From Oscillospiraceae bacterium (GTDB taxonomy: Bacteria > Bacillota > Clostridia > Oscillospirales > Ruminococcaceae), in assembly GCA_012520915.1 (NCBI GenBank), contig JAAYNJ010000017.1:62001-126000 (forward strand): DNA of 64,000 bases. The letters run 5' to 3'. The notes under the pieces were generated by a model. It was given only the letters and a program-made list of their open reading frames with translations, did not search any database and was not told the DNA's origin. Below are positions 44,451 to 52,545 of this stretch, piece by piece (position 1 is the first letter of the stretch; every line of letters starts with the position of its first letter). The position numbers and the translations under genes were made by a program.

Positions 44451-45014
44451 TTACAGAACAACATTTAAATCTCTTAATTCGTTGTACAACCTTGAAACGG
44501 GCAATCCCATGACGGTATAGTAATCGCCGATTATCATACTGACGAACTTAGATGCCGTGCCGCTTATTCCGTATCCGCCCGCTTTGTCGTAGGGTTCGTC
44601 CGAATCGATGTATTCGGCAAGAGTTTCGTCGTCGATATCCGAAAAGATAACTCTGGTGGAGGAACAAAAGCTCCTCTTTTTTTCGGGCGACATTATGCAG
44701 ATTCCGGTATAGACGGTGTGGGTGCGGTTTTTGAATTTTGACAACATGGCGAAAGCGTCTTCTCTGTCTTTAGGTTTTCCGAAGACTTCATCTCCCATTG
44801 AAACAACGGTATCGCAACCCACGACGACGGAGTCGGGGTGAAGGTTAAATACCGATTTGCATTTGAGTTCCGCAATTTTTAGGGTTTGAATCTCGGCTGT
44901 AAAAAGCTCAAACCCCGATTCGTCTACGACAGGGTCCACAGCTATATAGTCCTTGGTAATGAGATTAAAAAGCTCACGTCTTCTGGGCGATTTGGATGCG
45001 AGGTAAATTGTCAT
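44451..45014 (-). CDS. maf: Maf-family nucleotide pyrophosphatase
   Basis: ATG at 45014 gives 187 residues beginning MTIYLASKSPRRRELFNLIT; an upstream frame to 45062 lies inside the DUF4321 gene and is rejected. VVGCDTVVSMGDEVFGKPKD and EPYDKAGGYGISGTASKF are the conserved blocks. Maf enzymes hydrolyse non-canonical or canonical nucleotides (dTTP/UTP pyrophosphatase type) and slow septum formation when overproduced. mreB does not follow, as it does in many rods. Confidence 0.95.
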   Translation of the reverse strand: MTIYLASKSPRRRELFNLITKDYIAVDPVVDESGFELFTAEIQTLKIAELKCKSVFNLHPDSVVVGCDTVVSMGDEVFGKPKDREDAFAMLSKFKNRTHTVYTGICIMSPEKKRSFCSSTRVIFSDIDDETLAEYIDSDEPYDKAGGYGISGTASKFVSMIIGDYYTVMGLPVSRLYNELRDLNVVL

Positions 45015-45027
45015 AAGTATTTTCCGT

Positions 45028-45294
45028 TTATCTTTTGAATTTGAAATAAAGAAACATTGCAATTCCGATTGTGATTATATGCGCTATGGTTATCGTAAAG
45101 GATATGCCTATTGAAAGCAGGAAAACAGACAGGTCTAAAACCGCAGGCTGAGGATGTCCGAATCCTACGGTTGTACCGAATGCCAGCCATGAAAGCCAGG
45201 ATATCTCCTTGGAAACGGCTGCCAATAGTGAACCGAGAACAATCCCGGATATGAGATAGAAGAAAAACAAAAAATTCTTTCCTGCATTTTTCAT
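45028..45294 (-). CDS. DUF4321 membrane protein
   Basis: An 88-residue protein with two or three membrane segments (FLFFFYLISGIVLGSLLAAV; LDLSVFLLSIGISFTITIAH). It fits the small DUF4321 family that sits beside maf in clostridia, with the conserved LDLSVF region after a Gly/Pro-rich turn. The function is unknown. It lies 6 bases from dut and 13 from maf. Confidence 0.8.
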   Translation of the reverse strand: MKNAGKNFLFFFYLISGIVLGSLLAAVSKEISWLSWLAFGTTVGFGHPQPAVLDLSVFLLSIGISFTITIAHIITIGIAMFLYFKFKR

Positions 45295-45300
45295 AAAAAG

Positions 45301-45741
45301 TTAACTCCCGGTTGAGCCGAATCCGCCGTCTGAACGCTTTGTGTTGCTCAACTCATCTACTTCTACAAGGGAAACCTCAGGTATTCTTATGGGGAGAAGC
45401 TGCGCCACCCTGTCCCCGGGGTTTACCGTATAAACTTCGTTTGATGAATTCATCAGCGAGACGACAATCTCTCCCCTGTAGTCACTGTCAATCACGCCGA
45501 CCGAATTGGAAAGGGATATCATAAACTCTGCTCCCATTCCGCTTCTGGAAAAAAGAAGCGATACCCACCCGGAATCAGGTTGTTCCAAAGCGATTCCCGT
45601 AGGTATCTTTGCCTTTCCCCCGGCAGCAATTTCAACGGGTGAGTCCAAAACTGCATACATATCAAATGCAGCGGAACCGGGTGTTGATTTTTTCGGTTTG
45701 ACAGCCCTGTCATCCAATTTTATGAAACGAATAATGTTCAC
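45301..45741 (-). CDS. dut: dUTP diphosphatase
   Basis: GTG at 45741 (MNIIRFIKLDD in translation, AAGGGA ahead) gives 146 residues, the standard length; upstream codons lie inside zapA. Motifs: PGSAAFDMYAVLDSP, RSGMGAEFMISLSNS, GVIDSDYRGEIVVSLMN and the C-terminal KRSDGGFGSTG. It removes dUTP and supplies dUMP. It is translationally coupled to zapA. Confidence 0.94.
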   Translation of the reverse strand: MNIIRFIKLDDRAVKPKKSTPGSAAFDMYAVLDSPVEIAAGGKAKIPTGIALEQPDSGWVSLLFSRSGMGAEFMISLSNSVGVIDSDYRGEIVVSLMNSSNEVYTVNPGDRVAQLLPIRIPEVSLVEVDELSNTKRSDGGFGSTGS

Positions 45742-45743
45742 CG

Positions 45744-46538
45744 TCAAATATCCCTTGTCCAACCGAGATCGGGCATTTCCTCTTCGGGATAATCCTCGTT
45801 TATATGGCCTTTGAAGTTCGAGGTTGCGGGAGGAATTTCCTCAAAAAGAGAACTCTGCTCCTCCTCTTCCCTCACAGAAGAATATTCGTCTGAAATTACC
45901 GAGCTTTTTCTTTCGGAGCGGTGCTCGGGTCTCATCATAAGCCGGTTTTTAAGCTCATTAATGACGCTTTCACTTCGGGAAATAATGTCTTCAAGCTCGG
46001 AAATTCTGCCGGATTGCAGGCCTATTCTCTCGACCTGTTCCGTTTCGATGTTTCTCAACCTGGAAATTTCCCTGTCCTGCTTTGCAATGTATTCATTCTG
46101 AGAAACCAGTCTGTCGTTAAGAGCTTTGAGCTGAAGCAGAAGATTCTCTCTTTCCTTTTCATCAACGAGATTTCTTGCGTTGGACTCTTCCTTCGCTCTG
46201 CGCTCGAAACTTCTTTTGAGTTCCTCCATCTCTGCAGACATGATTTGATTCTTTTTGCGTTCTTCATCATATTGGAGCTTTGCATCTGCAGCATCCGAAA
46301 GATAGCCTTTTATCTGGGTCCTCATATTGGAAGCGGACCGGTTTGCTTTTTGAAATCGATCCATATAATCGATAGCACAGAGTAGGGCGGCACTTGTAAC
46401 CGACGCTTTGGAGTTTTCGAGCAGCATCTGCATATCCCTGTCGATGGCATCAGCTATTCTCTGAACATAACTCTCTTCTTCTTCAGTGGAAATAACTATA
46501 GATATCCCGGATATATTCACATGCACCTTGTTTGACAC
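45744..46538 (-). CDS. zapA: ZapA-like cell division protein with long coiled-coil extension
   Basis: GTG at 46538 behind GAGGGTGA gives 264 residues. Residues 1-90 are a ZapA domain (HVNISGISIVISTEEEESYV, then QRIADAIDRDMQMLLENS). Residues 90-210 are almost wholly charged coiled coil (KLQYDEERKKNQIMSAEMEE, LSRLRNIETEQVERI-like heptads). The last 50 are acidic and disordered. ZapA normally has 90-110 residues and bundles FtsZ. The extra coiled coil could span further along Z-ring filaments. A good promoter lies directly upstream. Confidence 0.85.
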   Translation of the reverse strand: MSNKVHVNISGISIVISTEEEESYVQRIADAIDRDMQMLLENSKASVTSAALLCAIDYMDRFQKANRSASNMRTQIKGYLSDAADAKLQYDEERKKNQIMSAEMEELKRSFERRAKEESNARNLVDEKERENLLLQLKALNDRLVSQNEYIAKQDREISRLRNIETEQVERIGLQSGRISELEDIISRSESVINELKNRLMMRPEHRSERKSSVISDEYSSVREEEEQSSLFEEIPPATSNFKGHINEDYPEEEMPDLGWTRDI

Positions 46539-46557
46539 AGCTCACCCTCACTTTCAA

Positions 46558-46586
46558 AATATATGGCATACTCTTAAAACCGTCAA
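46558..46586 (-). promoter_or_regulatory. Sigma-A promoter of zapA
   Basis: On the minus strand TTGACG (46586-46581), a 17-base spacer and TATATT (46563-46558). The predicted start near 46551 leaves a very short leader before the GTG at 46538. Confidence 0.7.
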
Positions 46587-46736
46587 ATGTTGGAAATAAA
46601 TCTGATAAACTTTAAACTATATTATAATATAACACCGCTCGGAAAAAAAGAGAAAGATATTTGCATTGTGAACAAAATCGTGTGATATCCGTTAATGTCC
46701 CCTTATTTCTATACAAAATGTTATATATTGCGACAA

Positions 46737-46765
46737 TTGAAAAAAGTATGAAAAGAATATATAAT
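46737..46765 (+). promoter_or_regulatory. Sigma-A promoter of glgP
   Basis: TTGAAA (46737-46742), exactly 17 bases, then TATAAT (46760-46765), 62 bases before the ATG at 46827. Confidence 0.8.
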
Positions 46766-46826
46766 GCACACTGAATGCGTTTAAAAATAAAGATAATATA
46801 AGATATAGAAGTTAGGAGATTTAATT

Positions 46827-49235
46827 ATGAGCGCTTTATTGCCTTATTCTTTTAAATCGGAATACGAAAAAAAATTCTCAAAGATGTACGGGATCGACAT
46901 TACTCAGGCACTGCCCGAACAGGTGTATTTTACATTAACCGAGGTTGTAAAGGAAAAACTCGGAAATAAGTACAGGCGACATATTGCAGATGCTTACGGA
47001 AAAGGTGTAAAGAGAGTTCACTACCTTTCCATTGAGTTTCTTGTCGGGACATCTTTAAAGAATAACCTCTACAATCTCGGTCTTGTGGAAGAGGCTGAGG
47101 AAATCGTCGAACAGTGCGGGCTCACGCTTGAAGATATTTATGCGGAAGAACCCGATGCGGGACTCGGCAACGGCGGATTGGGAAGGCTTGCCTCCTGCTA
47201 CCTCGACGCTTTTGCAACGGGGAATTATTTCGGAAACGGCCATTCGATTCTCTACGAGTTCGGAATTTTTAAACAGAAATTAATAAACGGCTGGCAGAGA
47301 GAGGAAGTGGACGATTGGCTGCCGAAGGGCGGCGTTTGGCTCGACCAGCGCAACGAAGACAAAGTCGAAGTGAGGTTCGGCGGAGATATAGAACAGTTTT
47401 GGGATAACGGTTATAACCATATCAAACACAGCAACTACGAATCGGTAATAGCAATACCCTACGATATGTACATTTCAGGCTACGGCTCTTCGGGTGTCAG
47501 CAAGCTCAGACTATGGAAAGCTACCTCGCCGGGTTTTGATATGGACAGCTTTAACCGCGGAGATTATGCCAAAGCCACGAGAAGCGGGGGACGGGCGGAA
47601 CTCATATCTAAAGTGCTTTATCCCAATGACAACCACCTCGAGGGAAAACTGCTCAGGCTCAGACAGGAGTATTTCCTTTGCTGCGCCGCAATGAGCGACA
47701 TATTTAAAAAGCATATGGCACAGTACGGCACGATGGACAATTTTGCCGAAAAGAATGCCATACACATAAACGACACGCACCCGACACTCATGATACCTGA
47801 GCTCATCAGAGTGCTTTTGGATGACTGCGGATTTGAATGGGAGCATGCAATGAGAATTGCCAATGCGACTTTCAGCTATACAAACCACACCATTATGAGT
47901 GAAGCGCTTGAACAGTGGAATATCGATCTTGTGAGAGTAAATCTGCCGAGAATCTACAGCATAATTGTCGAAATCAACCGCAGACAGAGAATTGCGCTTG
48001 AGAAACGGTACGGCGATGACTACGGAAAGATTAACTACATGAGTGTAATCCGTGACGGAAACGTAAACATGGGTAACCTCTGTTGCTATGTCTGTCACAG
48101 TATAAACGGGGTTTCGAAAATACACAGCGACATAATTAAAGAACAGCTGTTTCACGACTACTACAACTATACCCCTTACAAGTTTAAGAATGTCACTAAC
48201 GGGATAGCCTATCGCAGGTGGTTGTTGCAAAGCAACCCGGATCTGACAAACCTGCTGACATCTCTTATCGGCAACGGCTTTAAGAAAGATGCCTCGGTTT
48301 TGGAAAGACTTGTCGAGTTTAAGGATTCTCCCGAAGTGCTTGAATCGATTTGCGAAGTAAAACACAAGAACAAGATAAGGCTTGCGGAATATGCAAATAA
48401 ATATACCGATTATCCTGTTGACCCGTCATCAATTTTTGATGTTCAGGCAAAGAGGATGCATGAGTACAAACGCCAGCACCTCAATGCACTCCATATAGTT
48501 CACAGATACCTTCAGATAAAGAACAACAAAAACAAAGACTTCTTGCCGCGCACCTATTTCTTCGGGGCGAAAGCGGCTCCGGGATACTACCTTGCCAAGC
48601 AGATGATAAGGTTGATATACGGTCTTGAAAAACTCCTTGAGGAAGACGCCGATGTCAGAGATCTTATGAGGGTGGTATATCTTGAAGATTATCGCGTGTC
48701 GGTATCCGAAATACTTATGCCGGCGACGGAAGTCAGCGAGCAAATCTCCCTTGCGGGAACCGAGGCGTCCGGAACCGGAAATATGAAGCTGATGATGGGC
48801 GGAGCAGTCACACTCGGCACATATGACGGAGCGAATGTCGAGATATCCCAGGTTGTCGGAAAGGACAATTTCGTTCAGTTCGGACTTACCAAGGGCGAAG
48901 TTGCCGGGATAAGGAAATACGGCTACCATCCCGAGGAATACTACAAGAGCAATGACGACATAAGGGAAGCCATAGATTTCATCGACAAGGGCTTTATGGG
49001 CAATAATTATCCGGAACTTGCCGGAAACCTAAAAACCTTGGATCCCTATCTTGTCCTCGCGGATTTCAACAGCTACGCAGATGCACAGAATAAGATTGAT
49101 ACCCTCTATGCCGATAGGAATGTCTGGGGACGCATGTCTCTGATGAACACTGCAAAGTCGGGAATCTTCTCGGCCGACAGATCGATAAGGGATTATGCGC
49201 TTAATATCTGGAGAGCCGGAACCGTCAGACAGTAA
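46827..49235 (+). CDS. glgP: Glycogen/maltodextrin phosphorylase
   Basis: An 802-residue GT35 enzyme with GTTAGGAG before the ATG. HYLSIEFLVGTSLKNNLYNL, EPDAGLGNGGLGRLASCYLD, and the PLP-lysine region EASGTGNMKLMMGGAVTLGT followed by YDGANVEI are visible. It releases glucose 1-phosphate from alpha-1,4 glucans in the cytoplasm, saving ATP. It has a strong own promoter. A GH13 enzyme follows 61 bases later, so they likely act together. Confidence 0.97.
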   Translation: MSALLPYSFKSEYEKKFSKMYGIDITQALPEQVYFTLTEVVKEKLGNKYRRHIADAYGKGVKRVHYLSIEFLVGTSLKNNLYNLGLVEEAEEIVEQCGLTLEDIYAEEPDAGLGNGGLGRLASCYLDAFATGNYFGNGHSILYEFGIFKQKLINGWQREEVDDWLPKGGVWLDQRNEDKVEVRFGGDIEQFWDNGYNHIKHSNYESVIAIPYDMYISGYGSSGVSKLRLWKATSPGFDMDSFNRGDYAKATRSGGRAELISKVLYPNDNHLEGKLLRLRQEYFLCCAAMSDIFKKHMAQYGTMDNFAEKNAIHINDTHPTLMIPELIRVLLDDCGFEWEHAMRIANATFSYTNHTIMSEALEQWNIDLVRVNLPRIYSIIVEINRRQRIALEKRYGDDYGKINYMSVIRDGNVNMGNLCCYVCHSINGVSKIHSDIIKEQLFHDYYNYTPYKFKNVTNGIAYRRWLLQSNPDLTNLLTSLIGNGFKKDASVLERLVEFKDSPEVLESICEVKHKNKIRLAEYANKYTDYPVDPSSIFDVQAKRMHEYKRQHLNALHIVHRYLQIKNNKNKDFLPRTYFFGAKAAPGYYLAKQMIRLIYGLEKLLEEDADVRDLMRVVYLEDYRVSVSEILMPATEVSEQISLAGTEASGTGNMKLMMGGAVTLGTYDGANVEISQVVGKDNFVQFGLTKGEVAGIRKYGYHPEEYYKSNDDIREAIDFIDKGFMGNNYPELAGNLKTLDPYLVLADFNSYADAQNKIDTLYADRNVWGRMSLMNTAKSGIFSADRSIRDYALNIWRAGTVRQ

Positions 49236-49296
49236 ACGGAGGGCGGATATCAAAGAGGGGCAAGAGTAATACATTAACAAAACAAAACGAGATTAT

Positions 49297-51087
49297 ATGA
49301 ACTATAACCGGGACGTAATTTACAATAGCAGGGATATCTTTTTCAAGAAACCTTTCGGAGCAGTTAAAAACGGTACTCAGGTGTTGTTTCGCATCAGATG
49401 GCCGAACGACGAAGAGGCATTCTTAACCATTCTCAGGGATGCCAAAGACGCGGTAGATAAAGTTCCCCTAAAATACAACCCTTCAACGGGAATGCATGAG
49501 GTTTCGTACACATTTTCCGACATAGGTCTTTTCTATTACAGATTCGGGGGTGACAGCGGTTTCGTCGGCAGAAAACATCCCTCGTCGGAAGGGTTTTTGA
49601 CAAAAGATAAATCCTCCGGATGGTTTATCCAGTTTGTCTATGACAAAAACTTTAAAGCTCCCGAGGGTTTTGAGGGCAAGGTCATATACCAGATATTTCC
49701 CGACAGATTCCACAGAGAAAATGTAATCGAAACGGAATTTGATGACAGGATAATCCATACCGACCTTCGGACACAACCCCTGTTCAGACCGGTTTCCGGC
49801 AAAGTTTGGAACAATGACTATTTTGGCGGAAATCTCGACGGGATAGTAAGAAAACTCCCCTATCTGAAAAGCCTTAATGTAGGTATAATCTACCTAAATC
49901 CCATATTCGAAGCGCATTCAAATCATCGATACAACACGGCAAACTATATGAAGGTGGACCCGCTTTTGGGGACAAATGATGATTTTGCAAGACTTGCCAA
50001 AGAGGCCGCAAAGGCAGATATCAAGATAATTCTTGACGGGGTCTTCAGCCATACCGGTTCCGACAGCATATATTTCAACAAATACGGCAGATATGGAGAC
50101 GGCGGCGCCTACAGGGACATCAACAGCCCCTACAGGAGCTGGTACCAGTTTGATAAAAGCAAGGCGGGTTATAAGAGCTGGTGGGGTTTTGACACTCTTC
50201 CCGAGGTAAACGAAAACGACGAGGGGTACAGGGAGTTTATCTGCAAAGAGGGCGGAGTTATTGACTACTGGCTCAAAATGGGAGCGTCCGGGTTTCGACT
50301 CGATGTAGCGGATGAACTCCCCGACGAATTTATTACCGAAATAAGAAAAGCCGTAAAGAGAAACGGCGATGACAAAATTCTTATCGGAGAAGTTTGGGAG
50401 GACGCCGCGACCAAGATAAGTTACGGACGCAGAAGAAAATTTTTGTGGGGTAATTCATTGGACTCGGTGATGAACTATCCCTTCATGAATGCAATTACCG
50501 ATTTTATTTCAAACGGAAATGCAGCCCTGTTTATTGACAATGTCATGAGTGTCGTCGAAAATTATCCGAAACCGATGATGGATATAACGATGAACCATCT
50601 CTCGACACACGACACAAGGAGGATAATCACCGCCCTTGTATATAAGGGTAAAACGGGTGACAGGGAGTGGCAGTCGGTGCAGCATCTGAACAAAGATGAC
50701 TATCTCAGGGGAGTGGAGATGGTGAAACTCGCATTTGTGACGATGGCTACTCTGCCCGGACTTCCCACTATTTACTACGGCGACGAGATAGGAATGCAGG
50801 GGTTCAGCGACCCGTTTAACCGTGCGTATTTTGAATGGGACAATATCGATGAAAACTTGCTGAGCTTTGTCAGAATGATAATGAATGTAAGAAGTGAACA
50901 TTCTGCATTTGCAAACGGGACAATAGTGCCGCTAAGGGCGGAAAACGGATGCGTTGCCTATATCAGGGAGAATGATGAGGAGAAAATCCTTGTTGCGATA
51001 AACAGGGGGGAATTCGATGAAATCGTCCGGTATAAAAGCAGATGTTTCCTGGTGAAACCCTGGTCATTCAGAATTCAGAAACTGTAA
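49297..51087 (+). CDS. GH13 alpha-amylase family enzyme (neopullulanase/maltodextrin hydrolase-like)
   Basis: A 596-residue cytoplasmic GH13 enzyme with no signal peptide. Residues 1-130 form an N-terminal beta domain as in neopullulanases. The catalytic barrel has ILDGVFSHTGSDS (region I), GFRLDVADELP with the Asp nucleophile, ILIGEVWED with the acid/base Glu, and NHLSTHDTRRI with the third Asp. It would cut malto-oligosaccharides or branch points for GlgP. The ribosome site before ATG 49297 is weak (GAGATTAT). Confidence 0.92.
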   Translation: MNYNRDVIYNSRDIFFKKPFGAVKNGTQVLFRIRWPNDEEAFLTILRDAKDAVDKVPLKYNPSTGMHEVSYTFSDIGLFYYRFGGDSGFVGRKHPSSEGFLTKDKSSGWFIQFVYDKNFKAPEGFEGKVIYQIFPDRFHRENVIETEFDDRIIHTDLRTQPLFRPVSGKVWNNDYFGGNLDGIVRKLPYLKSLNVGIIYLNPIFEAHSNHRYNTANYMKVDPLLGTNDDFARLAKEAAKADIKIILDGVFSHTGSDSIYFNKYGRYGDGGAYRDINSPYRSWYQFDKSKAGYKSWWGFDTLPEVNENDEGYREFICKEGGVIDYWLKMGASGFRLDVADELPDEFITEIRKAVKRNGDDKILIGEVWEDAATKISYGRRRKFLWGNSLDSVMNYPFMNAITDFISNGNAALFIDNVMSVVENYPKPMMDITMNHLSTHDTRRIITALVYKGKTGDREWQSVQHLNKDDYLRGVEMVKLAFVTMATLPGLPTIYYGDEIGMQGFSDPFNRAYFEWDNIDENLLSFVRMIMNVRSEHSAFANGTIVPLRAENGCVAYIRENDEEKILVAINRGEFDEIVRYKSRCFLVKPWSFRIQKL

Positions 51088-51100
51088 AACAATACGCAAT

Positions 51101-51127
51101 AAAAGCCCCGCAACATGCGGGGCTTTT
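51101..51127. terminator. Bidirectional terminator
   Basis: AAAAGCCCCGC-AACAT-GCGGGGCTTTTT with A- and T-runs on either side, between convergent GH13 and DUF1461 genes. Confidence 0.9.
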
Positions 51128-51151
51128 TGTTTTGAATTATTCATTCGGACT

Positions 51152-51787
51152 TTATCTCTTCTTTTTGGACAACCCGATGACCGAAAGTGCAATGGTAAAG
51201 AAAATAAGAACAAAAGCGATAAAGAGAGCGCAGTGCATAAAGAACTCCTGAGGCAGAATTTTTATTATGGGATCGGTTTTGCTGTCAAAAATCCAGAGGT
51301 CGTTATTGAAAAAGAGTTTGTGGAACAGAGTAAAAAAACCGTCAAAGTCGATTGCCGCACCGATTATCAGAATCGCAGGAAGGACAATGGTTCCAAGAGA
51401 GGAAAAGAAAAATGTGTTTCGCCCGACTCTTTTTTTGAAGATAACAAGCAGTGTCAAAATCGCAAACAACGATGCAAAACCCGCAAGATACAATATGTTT
51501 ATGATGTTTTTTACTTCCTCGAAATGAACGGCTCCTCCCTCGGAAAATTCCATGCCGGCAAGCTTGAATTCGCCGTCATGGAAGGGGGAAAGATATTGGG
51601 TTACCGCATGGTAATTGTCCAGTATGAAGTCCTTTTCATACCCCGTTGAGGACTGTATTCCCAGCTTTTCTATATCAAAACGATAGAGAAAGTCAAAATT
51701 CAAAAGCAGGAACACCGCCAGTGCAACTGCAAAAACCGAAAAGAGTATACCTAGTAAAATCCCGAGAGTTTTGCTGTCTTTACGCAT
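51152..51787 (-). CDS. DUF1461 (TIGR01906-type) integral membrane protein
   Basis: ATG at 51787 overlaps the queH stop; a longer frame to 51925 lies inside queH. The 211-residue protein has four membrane segments (LGILLGILFSVFAVALAVFL; ILYLAGFASLFAILTLLVIF; GTIVLPAILIIGAAIDFDGF; HCALFIAFVLIFFTIALSVI) and a loop with YLSPFHDGEFKLAGMEFSEG. That loop and layout match DUF1461 proteins of Gram-positives. The function is unknown. Confidence 0.85.
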   Translation of the reverse strand: MRKDSKTLGILLGILFSVFAVALAVFLLLNFDFLYRFDIEKLGIQSSTGYEKDFILDNYHAVTQYLSPFHDGEFKLAGMEFSEGGAVHFEEVKNIINILYLAGFASLFAILTLLVIFKKRVGRNTFFFSSLGTIVLPAILIIGAAIDFDGFFTLFHKLFFNNDLWIFDSKTDPIIKILPQEFFMHCALFIAFVLIFFTIALSVIGLSKKKR

Positions 51788-52400
51788 CGTCGCCACCCCG
51801 AAATGAAAATTCACAACCGCAGTAATTTTGTCTGTATAAATTATATTTCTTTGACAGTTGAATCGATTTGAGATAACCGTCCTTTTTTTTGAAGTTTGCG
51901 GGAATCCATTTGACATTGAATTCACGCTCGGCCTCTTCGCCGATTTTGTTTATAAGATCCGAGTTTTTCATGGGACTGACGCTCAGGGTTGTCCCGAAAT
52001 ATTCAAAACCCATCAGCGAAGCTTTCTTTGCGGTCTCTCTTATCCTCAGTCTGAAACACTCACCGCATCTGGCGCCCCCTTCTTCTTCCGATTCATATCC
52101 TTTTACGGCTTTAAGAAAGTCGGAATGATTGCTGTCGATATCATAAAAAGAGAGATCGGAACGATTTAGAATTTCGATAAATCTCTTCTGCTCGGATTTT
52201 CGCTTTTGGTATTCTTCGTTCGGAAAGATGTTTGGGTTGTAGAACAACACGGAAACCGAAAAACAGTCACATATTGTGTTGAGAACATGAGTGGAGCAGG
52301 GGGCACAGCAACTGTGAATCAAAGCTCTCGGTTTTGTCGGCAGAGCATTGACTTCTATTAACAATTTTTCCATTTTAATGTGTGCCGGAAGATGTTTCAT
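51780..52400 (-). CDS. queH: Epoxyqueuosine reductase QueH
   Basis: A 206-residue QueH (DUF208). LIHSCCAPCSTHVLNTICDC gives the CC-x2-C cluster ligands and FYNPNIFPNEEYQKRKSEQK the conserved region; GARCGECFRLRIRETA adds the second Cys pair and FGTTLSVSPMKNSDLINKIG follows. It reduces epoxyqueuosine to queuosine in tRNA anticodons using Fe-S chemistry. Other queuosine genes are not in the window, so the cell may salvage the base. The start codon choice (52400, or an internal ATG nine codons on) is not certain. Confidence 0.93.
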   Translation of the reverse strand: MKHLPAHIKMEKLLIEVNALPTKPRALIHSCCAPCSTHVLNTICDCFSVSVLFYNPNIFPNEEYQKRKSEQKRFIEILNRSDLSFYDIDSNHSDFLKAVKGYESEEEGGARCGECFRLRIRETAKKASLMGFEYFGTTLSVSPMKNSDLINKIGEEAEREFNVKWIPANFKKKDGYLKSIQLSKKYNLYRQNYCGCEFSFRGGDDA

Positions 52401-52462
52401 TTTACGCCCCCATTATATGCGAATTTTAACACAATGACTTTCATATCGCAAAAAGCATTAGC

Positions 52463-52491
52463 TTAACAAAAAAAATGCACTGTGATATAAT
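52463..52491 (+). promoter_or_regulatory. Sigma-A promoter of the class A PBP gene
   Basis: TTAACA (52463-52468), a 17-base spacer and TATAAT (52486-52491). The ATG at 52546 has TGGAGGA. Confidence 0.78.
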
Positions 52492-52545
52492 TACCGAGTA
52501 CAAATAATGAGATTGCGATACATTTCCTATTGGAGGAAAATATAG

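Noticed and set aside
47511-48365. A 284-codon open frame on the minus strand inside glgP
   Set aside because: It is the shadow of a strongly conserved phosphorylase gene on the other strand.
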